Shown piece after piece: positions 8,656-16,710 of a DNA stretch of 64,000 bases. The DNA comes from Streptomyces lydicus (GTDB taxonomy: Bacteria > Actinomycetota > Actinomycetes > Streptomycetales > Streptomycetaceae): positions 930,001 to 994,000 of the forward strand of contig NZ_RDTE01000003.1 in assembly GCF_004125265.1 (NCBI RefSeq), in the 5' to 3' direction. Position numbers and translations under genes: made by a program. Positions within the stretch are counted from its first letter, which is position 1; each line of letters begins with the position of its first letter. The notes beneath the pieces are model-generated. The model was not told the DNA's origin, ran no database searches, and was given only the letters and a program-made list of their open reading frames with translations.

Positions 8656-9105
8656 TCAACGACCGCCCGCGGGTGTCTGGTGGCGTGCGGGGGTGGACAG
8701 ATAGGGCCGGACGCTCTTGACCAGCATCGACATCTCGTAACCCAGTACCGCCACATCGGCCTCGCGGCCGGCGAGCACAGCCAGGCAGGCGCCCGATCCG
8801 GCGGTGGAGACGAACAGGAAGGTGGACTCCAGCTCGACGACCACCTGCAGCACCTCGTCGCCCTCCCCGAAACGCACACCGGCGCTGCGGGCGAGGGAGT
8901 AGAGGCCGGAGGACAGGGCGGCCATGTGGTCGGCGCTGTCCGGGTCGAAGCCGTGGGCGGCCTTCACCAGGCCGTCCGAGGACAGCAGCAGCGCACTCCG
9001 GGCATGCGGCACCCGCTGTACGAGCCCGGTCAGCAGCCAGGACAGATCGGTGTGCTGGCCTGACTGCAGCTGCGAATGCGCCTGCGCACGCACATCACTC
9101 ACCAT
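8656..9105 (-). CDS. cvnB: conservon roadblock/LC7 protein (CvnB-type)
   Basis: A 149-residue roadblock/LC7-fold protein (DLSWLLTGLVQRVPHARSALLLSSDGLVKAA near the start, then the second strand-helix half VLQVVVELESTFLFVSTAGSGACLAVL). In bacteria these proteins regulate small GTPases, and CvnB is thought to bridge the CvnA sensor and CvnD GTPase. ATG at 9105 follows a GAGGAG motif 12 bases upstream. It overlaps the cvnA 3' end by 11 bp. Confidence 0.92.
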   Translation of the reverse strand: MVSDVRAQAHSQLQSGQHTDLSWLLTGLVQRVPHARSALLLSSDGLVKAAHGFDPDSADHMAALSSGLYSLARSAGVRFGEGDEVLQVVVELESTFLFVSTAGSGACLAVLAGREADVAVLGYEMSMLVKSVRPYLSTPARHQTPAGGR

Positions 9106-11227
9106 GGTTGCGGTCGTCTCCTCGGGGGCGGGCCATCGTGGCGTCGTGGTCACGGTCGTAGAGCAGGTCGTTGCCGGCCGGGCTGCTGGTGTCGCCGCCG
9201 TGGGCCGTGGTGCCGTTACCGTCGGCGCTGTCGCCGGCATAGGTGTCGTCGGCGAGGCTGAAGCCGCGCCGGAAGGCGGCCATCAGGCCGGGGTCGTGCT
9301 CGGGCTCGGGCCCCGTACGGGGGGTCGCGGAGGGCAGGATCGGGTCACCGCGCAGCTCGGGAACGAGGTGCGTCTGCTTGCGCCGCCGGGGCAGCCTCGG
9401 GCGGGCGCCGTTGTCCACCACAGGCGGCGCGGGCGGGAGCACGACCGGGCCGGGATCGGCGGGGCGGTCGGCGGGAGCGGCGTCGGGGGTGTGCGGCGCG
9501 GGCAGCCGCGCGTCGGGCAGGTGGACGTCGGGCAGGTGGACGTCGGGAGTGTAAGCGCCCGTTGCGCGGACCAGCCGGCGACGAGCGGCACCGGCGTCGG
9601 GATCGGAGACGGGATCGGTGTCCGCGGGGAGGCTGCTCGGGACCGGGACCGGGGCCGCGTCCGGGGCCGTACGGTCGCCGTATCCGCGCGGTGCCGTGTC
9701 GAGGGCATCGGGGGCGGGAGCGGGGCCGGGGATGGCCACCGTCCGGCGACCGGGGTTCAGGCCGGGGTCATGGTGCTCGTGAGGCTCCACGGAGTCGTGA
9801 TGCCGGGGGCGTTCGTGACGCGTATGGCCGTCGTCGGGGTCGTCGGCGAAGCCGCCGGCGTAGCCGCCGTCGTGCTCGCGCGCCGGGTCGGTGTCCGGAG
9901 ATACGGCGCGCGGCCCCTCCGCTCCGTCCGCGTCCCCCTCGGCCGGTTCCTCGCCGAGCAGTTCCTGGGGCACGATCAGCACGGCCTGCACACCGCCGTA
10001 GATATTGCTCTGCAGCCGCACCACGATGCCGTGCCGCCGGGCGAGCGAGGAGACCACGAACAGTCCGATCCGGCCGTCACTCAACAGCTCGGCGACATCG
10101 ATGTGTTCGGGGTCGGCCAGGAGGGCGTTCATCCGTGACTGCTCCTCCGCCGACAGGCCCAGGCCGCGGTCCTCGACCTCGACGGCGAGGCCCGCGGTGA
10201 CGAGCTGGGCGCGCAGCAGGACCGGGGTCTGCGGGGCGGAGTAGATCGAGGCGTTCTCGACGAGTTCGGCGAGGAGGTGGATGACGTCGGCGACGGCGTG
10301 TCCGTGCAGGGTGCCCTCGATCGGCGGCACCAGCTTGATCCTCGGGTACTGCTCGACCTCGGCGATCGAGGAGCGCAGCACCTCGGTCAGGGACACCGGG
10401 CGGCTCCACTGGCGGCGCGAGATGGCGCCGCCGAGCACCGCGAGGTTCTCGGCGTGCCGGCGGATCCGGGTGGCCAGGTGGTCGACGTGGAACAGGCCCT
10501 TGAGCAGGTCCGGGTCCTCGACCTGGTTCTCCAGCTCGTCCAGCAGCTCGATCTCCCGGTGCACCAGGGACTGCAGGCGGCGGGCGAGGTTCACGAACAC
10601 CTCGACCTTCTGCTCGCTGCCGCTGGCGTTGCTGCGGGCGATGGCGACCGCGTCGATGACGGCGGACTCGGCGGCCCGGCCCGCGGCGGCCACCTCGTGG
10701 GCGAGCAGGTCGAGCGTGTCGCCCGTGGGCACCACGCCCTGTTCTGGCTCGCGGCGCTGGATCCACTCGCCCTGCCGTACGCGGTCCAGCAGGTCGTACA
10801 GGTCGGACTGGCTGCGGGCGCAGACCTGGCGCAGCCGGGCGTAGCGGATGACGGTGGCGCGGGCCTCGGCGTTGGCGGCGGCGGTCGCGGTGAGCACGAC
10901 GACGCAGACCAGCGCGAGACCGCCGCACAGCACCACCCACTCGCGGCCGGTGAGCCGGGCGCCGCCGGTGTGCACCACGAAGGCGGCGGCGGCCGTGCAG
11001 ATGACGGCGACGAGGAGGCAGGGGACGGCGGCGAGCCGGACCAGGCGGGCCCGTATCGCCGAGTCGGCGGCGGATTCGGGGAACGAGGCCCGGCCGTGTC
11101 GTCCGCCCTCACGCTCCCGCCGCCGGGCGGAGGCGGGGACGGGGACAGCCCCCTGGGAACCCTGGGGCCCTGGGGATCTGTGAGCCTCCTGGAACGTCTG
11201 GTTCCCCTGGGGGAATGCGGTAGGCAT
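9095..11227 (-). CDS. cvnA: conservon sensor-kinase-like membrane protein (CvnA-type)
   Basis: A 710-residue sensor-like protein that opens the conservon. After a polar N-terminus, two transmembrane helices (about 66-86 and 96-118) anchor it. A coiled dimerisation helix and a histidine-kinase-type ATPase follow (N-box AELVENASIY, G-boxes DRGLGL and RIGLFVVSSLARRHG). No convincing phospho-acceptor H-box is visible, as in other CvnA proteins. The C-terminal 250 residues are Pro/Asp-rich and disordered, with a short tandem repeat (LPDVHLPDVHLPDARLP). The ATG at 11227 has GGAGG six bases upstream. It heads a five-gene overlapping operon. Confidence 0.92.
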   Translation of the reverse strand: MPTAFPQGNQTFQEAHRSPGPQGSQGAVPVPASARRREREGGRHGRASFPESAADSAIRARLVRLAAVPCLLVAVICTAAAAFVVHTGGARLTGREWVVLCGGLALVCVVVLTATAAANAEARATVIRYARLRQVCARSQSDLYDLLDRVRQGEWIQRREPEQGVVPTGDTLDLLAHEVAAAGRAAESAVIDAVAIARSNASGSEQKVEVFVNLARRLQSLVHREIELLDELENQVEDPDLLKGLFHVDHLATRIRRHAENLAVLGGAISRRQWSRPVSLTEVLRSSIAEVEQYPRIKLVPPIEGTLHGHAVADVIHLLAELVENASIYSAPQTPVLLRAQLVTAGLAVEVEDRGLGLSAEEQSRMNALLADPEHIDVAELLSDGRIGLFVVSSLARRHGIVVRLQSNIYGGVQAVLIVPQELLGEEPAEGDADGAEGPRAVSPDTDPAREHDGGYAGGFADDPDDGHTRHERPRHHDSVEPHEHHDPGLNPGRRTVAIPGPAPAPDALDTAPRGYGDRTAPDAAPVPVPSSLPADTDPVSDPDAGAARRRLVRATGAYTPDVHLPDVHLPDARLPAPHTPDAAPADRPADPGPVVLPPAPPVVDNGARPRLPRRRKQTHLVPELRGDPILPSATPRTGPEPEHDPGLMAAFRRGFSLADDTYAGDSADGNGTTAHGGDTSSPAGNDLLYDRDHDATMARPRGDDRNHGE

Positions 11228-11446
11228 CGGCGCCCTCCGGATCGGCCGTGGCAGTTCGCGGAGCACGCACGCTAGTTGTTGCACGGGTGGGGGCCGGGCC
11301 CACTTCGGGGTTCGCTACCCCTCGCCACCTCCTTGAGTGGGCGTCTCGCGCACACCAGTACGAGGCGATCCGAACTCCCGTTCATGGATGGCCAGTTGGA
11401 AGGCACCCGGCAGGCCGGCCCCACGGGGCGGCAGCCGGCTTCCGCC

Positions 11447-12622
11447 TCAGCGGTCCGCGACGAGATCCACGTCGGTGGGGGAAACCGCCGGCGGCCAGGC
11501 GGGCCAGCCATGGACGGGGGGCACGGCAATCGCGCGCCACCACGGATAGACGGCCGGGGGGTCGGCGGGCTCGAACGGCTCGCCCGGCCGCGGGTGGGCG
11601 CTGGTGACCCCGGCCTTCCGGGCAGCGGTCAGGGTCCACTCGGCGGGCTCCGCCCACGGGTGCGGTGCGAGGTTGAAGGTGCCCCAGTGGATCGGCAGCA
11701 GCACGCCGCCGGGCTGCTGTCCCTGCAGGTCGAGGTGGGACTGCACGCCCTGGCCCGGATCCATGTGGATGTCCGGCCAGAAGTCGCTGTAGGCGCCGAT
11801 CTGGATCATCGTCGCGTCGAACGGGCCGTATTCCGCACCGATCTGCGCGAAGCCGGAGAAGTAGCCGGTGTCGCCGCTGTGGAAGATCCGGTGATCGGGG
11901 CCGGCGACCACCCAGGAGGCCCACAGGGTGTGCTGCGGGCCGCGCAGACCGCGGCCGCAGAAGTGCTGTGCGGGGGTGGCGGTGAGGGTCAGCCCGCCCA
12001 CCCGGGCGGACTCGTGCCAGTCGAGCTCGGTGATCCGCTCTGCGGGCACACCCCAGAATTCCAGGTCGGCACCGACGCCGAGCGGGACCACGAAGGCCGC
12101 GCCGCTGGCGGTCAGGCCCTGGACCGTCGGCATGTCGAGATGGTCGTAGTGGTCGTGGGAGATCACCACGACATCGACCGGCTCCAGCTCGTCCAGCCCG
12201 ATGGGGACCGGGTGCATCCGTTTGGGGCCCGCCCAGCTGAACGGTGAACAGCGCTCGCTCCAGACGGGGTCGAAGAGCACCCGCCGGCCGTCTATTTCGG
12301 CCAGCACGCTCGAATGACCCATCCAGGTGAGCCGCAGCCCGGAGGCGGGCGGCTCCGTCCCGTCCGCGGCGGTCGGCCGGTAGACCGGGATCCGGCCGAC
12401 CGGCGCCCGGCGCAGTCGCCCCTCCCGGCTCAGCTGGGTACGCGCCATCGGCAGCGCGGAGCCGTGGAGCAGCTGCCTGGTCTCCACGGGGTTGCGGAAC
12501 TGGCCGTCCACGAACTGGGGCGACCTGCGCAGCCTGGCCAGCCGCTCCCCGGTGGGCACGGCGCCGAAAGCCGCCGGCCGCAGCGCGGAGAGTCGGGTGC
12601 GACGGGGTCTGGAACCGGTCAC
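11447..12622 (-). CDS. metallo-beta-lactamase-fold hydrolase, NAPE-PLD-like
   Basis: A 391-residue binuclear-zinc hydrolase of the family that includes N-acyl-phosphatidylethanolamine phospholipase D and UlaG-like enzymes. Motifs in order: TWMGHSSV near residue 100, HDHYDHLD (156-163), TPAQHFCGRG, HSGDTGYF and LPIHWGTF. These supply the full set of metal ligands. It lacks a signal peptide, so it should be cytoplasmic. GTG at 12622 is preceded by GGAGG. The physiological phosphodiester is unknown; phospholipid is a guess from the family. Its neighbours on both sides belong to other units. Confidence 0.85.
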   Translation of the reverse strand: MTGSRPRRTRLSALRPAAFGAVPTGERLARLRRSPQFVDGQFRNPVETRQLLHGSALPMARTQLSREGRLRRAPVGRIPVYRPTAADGTEPPASGLRLTWMGHSSVLAEIDGRRVLFDPVWSERCSPFSWAGPKRMHPVPIGLDELEPVDVVVISHDHYDHLDMPTVQGLTASGAAFVVPLGVGADLEFWGVPAERITELDWHESARVGGLTLTATPAQHFCGRGLRGPQHTLWASWVVAGPDHRIFHSGDTGYFSGFAQIGAEYGPFDATMIQIGAYSDFWPDIHMDPGQGVQSHLDLQGQQPGGVLLPIHWGTFNLAPHPWAEPAEWTLTAARKAGVTSAHPRPGEPFEPADPPAVYPWWRAIAVPPVHGWPAWPPAVSPTDVDLVADR

Positions 12623-12883
12623 GGCACCTCCATGGTCGGGGTAGTCGCGAAGTGAACGGGCCGCGTGAGCGGCGGGTTCCGGTACGCCGCGTCACACGGC
12701 GCCGCCGTACGGTTTCCGCACCACGACACCCGGACTCTCCACACCATCACCCGCAGACAACAACGGCGCGACCGGCCGTGACATTCCGGAGTAAAGGTGC
12801 GACCTTTCCCGGGCGCCACCGCAGATGCCGGCCGGCCCGGCAACTCGAACGCGTCCATGGGAGCGGGACCGGGCAGGCCGCCC
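12623..12883. other. intergenic stretch upstream of MBL gene
   Basis: The 820-bp gap 12623-13443 holds a decayed FAD-enzyme gene (12884-13150) and, beside the PfkB start, repeats described separately. In 12623-12883 I see no gene, only the upstream region of the MBL gene and out-of-frame high-GC open frames. Confidence 0.5.
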
Positions 12884-13150
12884 TCACACCTCTTCGACGA
12901 CCGCGGGCGGGCCGGGAGCCCGGGGCGGCGGGGCAGAAAGACCGTGCGCAGGAAGATCCGCGGGGCGGGTGGGCGGCGCGGTGAGGCAGAAGACGTCCCG
13001 GAAGGCCGCCCCGGCGACCGGGTCGATCGCGGCACGGGCGGCGAGCCGGTCGAGGTACCACGTGGTCAGCCGCTCTTCCTGCGGAGCGGCCCGGCCCAGT
13101 CCGGCGAACCACCGGGGAGTGCGGGAGCCGCGGCCCGAGGCGTCCACCAC
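12884..13150 (-). pseudogene. remnant of FAD-dependent monooxygenase gene
   Basis: The frame starts without an RBS at VVDASGRGSRTPRWF, the hallmark internal motif of a group of FAD-dependent (squalene-epoxidase-like) oxidoreductases of roughly 400-500 residues. It then jumps after about 15 residues to TTWYLDRLAARAAIDP..AAFRDVFCLTAPPT, which resembles the C-terminal end of the same family. The N-terminal FAD-binding GxGxxG part is missing, with an in-frame stop five codons upstream, and about 200 central codons are gone. I therefore read it as a 5'-truncated, internally deleted pseudogene. Family recognition is from memory of the motif, so moderately sure. Confidence 0.6.
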
Positions 13151-13347
13151 GACGGGTGACGCTCAGGGTGAGGTGCCGGCGCTCATCGAAGCGGCGCCGC
13201 CGGCCTGTGGGGGTACGGGTGAGCATGTTCGCCACATCCCCTCGCTCCCCCGCCCGTTCCGCACCGGCCACCGATCATCGGCACGGCTTCTGCGACCCCT
13301 TTCCTCCCTCGTGTCACCGGAGTCCCTGACATCCCGTGATGAGCCGA

Positions 13348-13381
13348 ATGTGCGTCTAGACTCCCGGCAGCGGACGCACAT
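13348..13381 (+). promoter_or_regulatory. 9-bp inverted repeat upstream of PfkB gene
   Basis: ATGTGCGTC (13348-13356) and GACGCACAT (13373-13381) are exact reverse complements 16 bp apart, about 65 bp before the GTG. It could be an operator or a leader hairpin. Confidence 0.4.
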
Positions 13382-13397
13382 CGTCCGCAAACGGTTC

Positions 13398-13437
13398 CAC
13401 CAGCAAGGGATTCGTCTCACCAGCAAGGGATTCAGGG
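13398..13437 (+). repeat. 20-bp-period direct repeat at the PfkB ribosome binding region
   Basis: CACCAGCAAGGGATTC occurs at 13398-13413 and again at 13418-13433, giving a 20-bp period (two helical turns). Each copy contains AAGGGA, so the potential Shine-Dalgarno is duplicated; AGGGA at 13434-13438 is the one at proper distance from GTG 13444. Confidence 0.7.
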
Positions 13438-13443
13438 ACGCTT

Positions 13444-14478
13444 GTGACATTCCAGCAGGTTTCTGAGCCGTATGACGCATACGACGTACTCGTCGTCGGC
13501 GGGTCGGGCGTGGACACCATCGTGCAGGTCGCCGCACTGCCCGTACCGCTCGCCGACTCCTATGCGGTCCCCCCTCTTCACGAAGGGGCGGGACACACCG
13601 GCACCGGCGTCGCACTCGGCTGCGCTGCGCTCGGGCTCACCACGGGATTCGTGGATTTCCTCGGCGACGACCATCCGGGCAGCCTGGTCCGTGAGCGGCT
13701 GGCCGGCACCGGCATCGACTTCCGGCCGCTGCTCTCGCCGCACGGCACCCGGCGGGCGGTCAACCTCGTGGCCGCCGACGGCCGCCGGATGTCGTTCTAC
13801 GACGGCCGTGACCCCCTCGATCTGCGGATGCCGCCCGAGCACTACCTCCCGCCGCTGCGCCGCGCCCGGCACGTCCATCTGTCGATCATGCACTTCGCCC
13901 GGTTCCTCTACGACGACATCGAGGCCCTGGGCATCCCCGTCTCCACGGATCTGCACGACTGGGACGGGCTGACGGACCATCACCGCGAATTCGCGCTCCG
14001 CTCGGACCTGGTGTTTCTCAGTACGGCGGGGGCGGGGGAACGGATCGGTTCCGTCATGCGGGAGATCCTGCACGAGGGACGGGCCAAGGCAGTGATCGCG
14101 ATGGCCGGGGCGGGCGGCGCCTACCTCCTCACCGCCGACGACCGCACCCCACGCCTGGTCCCGCCCGCGGTCCCGCCCGGCCCCGTCGTGGACAGCAACG
14201 GCGCGGGCGACGCCTTCACCTGCGGGTTCCTCTACGGCAGGCTGGCGGGCCGGGACCTCGACGAGTGCGCGCGCCTGGGTGCGGTCGCGGGGGCGTACGC
14301 CTGCACCTCGCCGGGCACCCACACCCGCCTCGCCGGACCGGAGGACCTGCGCTCGGCGCCGGCCACGACGGCGCCGCCCCTCACCACGGCGGCGCAGGCC
14401 ACCGCCGCGGCGCCGCCCGGCGACGGGCAGCGGCTCGCGGGTCCGCCGGACGCCAGGGTCTCCCCCACGGGCGCGTAG
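13444..14478 (+). CDS. PfkB-family carbohydrate kinase
   Basis: A 344-residue ribokinase/PfkB-superfamily sugar kinase. The N-terminal strand VLVVGGSGVDTIVQ, the substrate-side GHTGTGVALGCAALG (pfkB signature 1 region) and the signature-2 DSNGAGDAFTCGF (from 250) with catalytic base Asp256 are all present. The product would be a phosphorylated sugar or nucleoside; the substrate cannot be told. The last 50 residues are Ala/Pro-rich and dispensable-looking. The GTG start at 13444 follows AGGGA. It stands alone, with inverted and direct repeats upstream and a 26-bp palindrome downstream that it shares with the convergent methyltransferase. Confidence 0.88.
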   Translation: MTFQQVSEPYDAYDVLVVGGSGVDTIVQVAALPVPLADSYAVPPLHEGAGHTGTGVALGCAALGLTTGFVDFLGDDHPGSLVRERLAGTGIDFRPLLSPHGTRRAVNLVAADGRRMSFYDGRDPLDLRMPPEHYLPPLRRARHVHLSIMHFARFLYDDIEALGIPVSTDLHDWDGLTDHHREFALRSDLVFLSTAGAGERIGSVMREILHEGRAKAVIAMAGAGGAYLLTADDRTPRLVPPAVPPGPVVDSNGAGDAFTCGFLYGRLAGRDLDECARLGAVAGAYACTSPGTHTRLAGPEDLRSAPATTAPPLTTAAQATAAAPPGDGQRLAGPPDARVSPTGA

Positions 14479-14496
14479 CCCGCCGGCCGGGAACCT

Positions 14497-14522
14497 CCGG
14501 CCGGGCCCGCGGGCCCGGCCGG
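14497..14522. terminator. bidirectional palindrome between PfkB and methyltransferase genes
   Basis: CCGGCCGGGCCC (14497-14508) and GGGCCCGGCCGG (14511-14522) are perfect reverse complements with only GC between. It abuts the methyltransferase stop and serves two convergent genes. Confidence 0.7.
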
Positions 14523-15428
14523 TCAGTCCTTGCGGCCCACCCCGCCGTAGAAGACGGTGTTGTTGAGCTCCTGCGCGCCGGGCACCGGACCGTCCGGCCG
14601 CCACAGCGGCACCCGTACCACTCCCGGCTCCAGCAGCGCGAACGGCCCGAAGAGCGGCGCGATCTCGGACTTCGACCGCAGGTTGAGGGAGGCGGTGGCG
14701 CTCTTGTAGACGTTCACGACGCCGTCGCGCGCCTGCTCGTCGATGCGGCCCTCCGCATAGGCCTCGTAGGGCTCACCGGTCGCATGCGACAGGACCAGGT
14801 GGCTGCCGGCCGGCAGCGCCTCGGCAAGGGTGGCGATGAGGCCTGCGGGATCCTCGTCGTCCCGGATGAAGTGGAGGACGGCGACCAGCAGCAGCGCCAC
14901 CGGCCGGTCGAAGTCGATCAGTTCCCGGACGGTGGGGTGGTCGAGCAGCGCCTTGGGGTCGCGGACGTCGCCGAGCACGAATCCGGTGTGTTCGGTGTTG
15001 GTCAGCCGGGCGCCGGCATGGGTGGCGACGATCGGGTCGTTGTCGACGTAGACGACACGGGTGTCGGGCGCGGTCTCCCGGGCCGCCTCGTGGGTGTTGG
15101 GGGAGGTGGGGATGCCGGTGCCGATGTCGATGATCTGGCGGATGCCGCCGGCGACCAGTGCGCGCACCGTCCGCCGCATGAAGGCGCGGTTGGCGCGGGC
15201 GCTGAGCCGGACCTGGGGGTGGACCTCGATCACGCGCTCCGCGGCCACCCGGTCGACCTCGTAGTTGTCCCAGCCGCCGAGGTAGTAGTCGTACATCCGG
15301 GCCGGGTGCGGCCGGCTGGTGTCGATCTCCTCGGCCGGGAATCCCGAGGGCTCCGGCCCCTGGACGTACGGTCCGATCTCGTGGACCGTGCCCTCCGGCG
15401 CCCCCGGGGGTATGTCCTGCTCGCTCAT
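14523..15428 (-). CDS. S-adenosylmethionine-dependent methyltransferase, DUF574 type
   Basis: A 301-residue protein of the Streptomyces-expanded SAM-methyltransferase family (PF04672, former DUF574). It has HPARMYDYYLGGWDNYEVDR near residue 40, the SAM-binding IDIGTGIPTSPNTHE, VVYVDNDPIV for ribose binding, and LLLVAVLHFI. Substrates of this family are unknown. The ATG overlaps the DUF397 stop as ATGA (15425-15428), so it is translated from the XRE/DUF397 operon. The order XRE regulator, DUF397, methyltransferase suggests the methyltransferase is the effector. Confidence 0.9.
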   Translation of the reverse strand: MSEQDIPPGAPEGTVHEIGPYVQGPEPSGFPAEEIDTSRPHPARMYDYYLGGWDNYEVDRVAAERVIEVHPQVRLSARANRAFMRRTVRALVAGGIRQIIDIGTGIPTSPNTHEAARETAPDTRVVYVDNDPIVATHAGARLTNTEHTGFVLGDVRDPKALLDHPTVRELIDFDRPVALLLVAVLHFIRDDEDPAGLIATLAEALPAGSHLVLSHATGEPYEAYAEGRIDEQARDGVVNVYKSATASLNLRSKSEIAPLFGPFALLEPGVVRVPLWRPDGPVPGAQELNNTVFYGGVGRKD

Positions 15429-15703
15429 GCCGTCCTCCGCTCGGTGCGCCGGCCCGGCGCCGCGGAGAGCAGGAAGTCGGCGTGGCCGGCCTTCGCGCCC
15501 TCGATGAAACTCACCATTTCGTGGTGGGTGTAGATCAGCGCGGGCCCGTCCGGGTCGGTGGACTGGCGCAGCGCGATCCGGCCGTCGCCCAGCCTCATGG
15601 CCTCGACGCACTCGCCGCCGTTTCCGCCGCTCCACGGCTTGTGCCAGCCCTCAGTGCCCAGTTCCTTGGCGGGCATGCCGTTGTAGATGCGTATGCGATC
15701 CAT
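15425..15703 (-). CDS. DUF397 protein
   Basis: A 92-residue DUF397 protein, a family nearly always paired with a DUF5753 XRE regulator and often likened to toxin-antitoxin or BldB/AbaA-type developmental modules. The conserved WHKPWSGGNGGECVEAM and VALRQSTDPDGP-like phrase (IALRQSTDPDGPALIYT) are present, ending with the HHEMVSFIEGAKAG motif. AAGGAG nine bases upstream of ATG 15703 lies inside the regulator's 3' end. The gap to the regulator is 3 bp and the stop overlaps the methyltransferase start. Confidence 0.92.
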   Translation of the reverse strand: MDRIRIYNGMPAKELGTEGWHKPWSGGNGGECVEAMRLGDGRIALRQSTDPDGPALIYTHHEMVSFIEGAKAGHADFLLSAAPGRRTERRTA

Positions 15704-15706
15704 GGT

Positions 15707-16573
15707 TCAGATCTCCTTGCGAAAGCCACCCAGAATGGCCTCGGTGGTGTGTGCCGGCGCGGCCTGCGCACACATCCGGTCCAGGGCCTCCAGGAACTGC
15801 GAGACGTCGTTGCGCTGGTCGAAGTACACGGCTCCGACGAGGCTTTCCGCGTAGGCGATGTCCGGGAGCTCCGGAATCGGGAAGCGGAAAAGGTGAAAGG
15901 GGCCGTACATGGCGGAGTGCGGGCCCGCGGCGAAGGGCATGACCTGCAGCCGGACGTTCGGCAGTGCGGTGGCCTCGATCAGCCGGGTGACCTGGTCGCG
16001 CATCACCTGGGCCCCGCCGATCGGCCGGCGCAGCACGGTCTCGTCCATGACCACCCACAGCATCGGCGCGCCCTCACGGGTCAGGAGCGACTGCCGCTCC
16101 ATGCGCAGCGCGACGATGCGGTCGATGTCCGCCGCCAAGGCGTGCGGCATGCCGGCCCGCAGGACGGCGGCGGCGTAGTCCTCGGTCTGCAACAGGCCGG
16201 GGACGTAGTGCGGTTGGTAGGCCCGGATGAGGTTGGCTTCGCTCTCCAGGCTGACGAAAGCGCTGAACCACTCGGGAAGGACGTCCCGGAACCGGTGCCA
16301 CCAGCCGGGCTTGTTGGCCTCGCGCGCGAGGGAGAGAAAGCCCTCGATCTCCTCCTCGTCGGTGACGCCGTAGGTCGCCAGCAGCTTCTCGACGTAGGGG
16401 AGTTTGAGGCCGACCTCGGCCTTCTCCATGCGTCGTATCGTGGCGTGGGTCACATCGAGGGCCGCGGCGGCCCGTTCGAAGGAGATCCCCGCCTTCTCGC
16501 GCAGGTCCTGCAGTCGCTTGCCGAGCACCACCCGCAGGACGGTCGGTGCACCTGCCGACCGTGGGTCCGCCAC
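15707..16573 (-). CDS. XRE-family regulator with DUF5753 domain
   Basis: A 288-residue DNA-binding protein. The helix-turn-helix occupies about residues 16-60 (LGKRLQDLREKAGISFERAAAALDVTHATIRRMEKAE), followed by the DUF5753 domain (IRAYQPHYVPGLLQTEDYA.., RRPIGG, LPNVRLQVMPF). Members regulate development and antibiotic genes with a cognate DUF397 partner. GTG at 16573 has GGAGG nine bases upstream. It is divergent from an RsbW-like ATPase, and a perfect 15-bp palindrome at 16653-16667 between them is the obvious candidate operator. It probably autoregulates. Confidence 0.92.
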   Translation of the reverse strand: MADPRSAGAPTVLRVVLGKRLQDLREKAGISFERAAAALDVTHATIRRMEKAEVGLKLPYVEKLLATYGVTDEEEIEGFLSLAREANKPGWWHRFRDVLPEWFSAFVSLESEANLIRAYQPHYVPGLLQTEDYAAAVLRAGMPHALAADIDRIVALRMERQSLLTREGAPMLWVVMDETVLRRPIGGAQVMRDQVTRLIEATALPNVRLQVMPFAAGPHSAMYGPFHLFRFPIPELPDIAYAESLVGAVYFDQRNDVSQFLEALDRMCAQAAPAHTTEAILGGFRKEI

Positions 16574-16652
16574 GTCCGATCGCCTCCAACTGACTTCAGT
16601 GGTCAGCAGTCTGTCATGCCGTCAACAGCACGAACAGACTGCACCTTACGAT

Positions 16653-16667
16653 TCTGCAAATTGCAGA
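16653..16667. promoter_or_regulatory. perfect palindrome, candidate operator for the XRE regulator
   Basis: TCTGCAA-A-TTGCAGA is a perfect 7-1-7 inverted repeat in a locally AT-rich patch, 79 bp upstream of the regulator start and 43 bp upstream of the divergent ATPase gene. Confidence 0.6.
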
Positions 16668-16710
16668 GTGATCCTTGCCATCGGTCACCGGCATCGCACA
16701 TAGTTACGGA

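Noticed and set aside
9553..9559. A possible TTA in cvnA (gtgtaagcg on the plus strand)
   Set aside because: In the cvnA frame the bases read GCT TAC ACT (Ala-Tyr-Thr), so the TTA is out of frame.
12825..13466. A 213-codon plus-strand open frame across the pseudogene region
   Set aside because: Arg/Gly-rich shadow with no RBS and no recognisable motif; the minus-strand frame carries the family signature.
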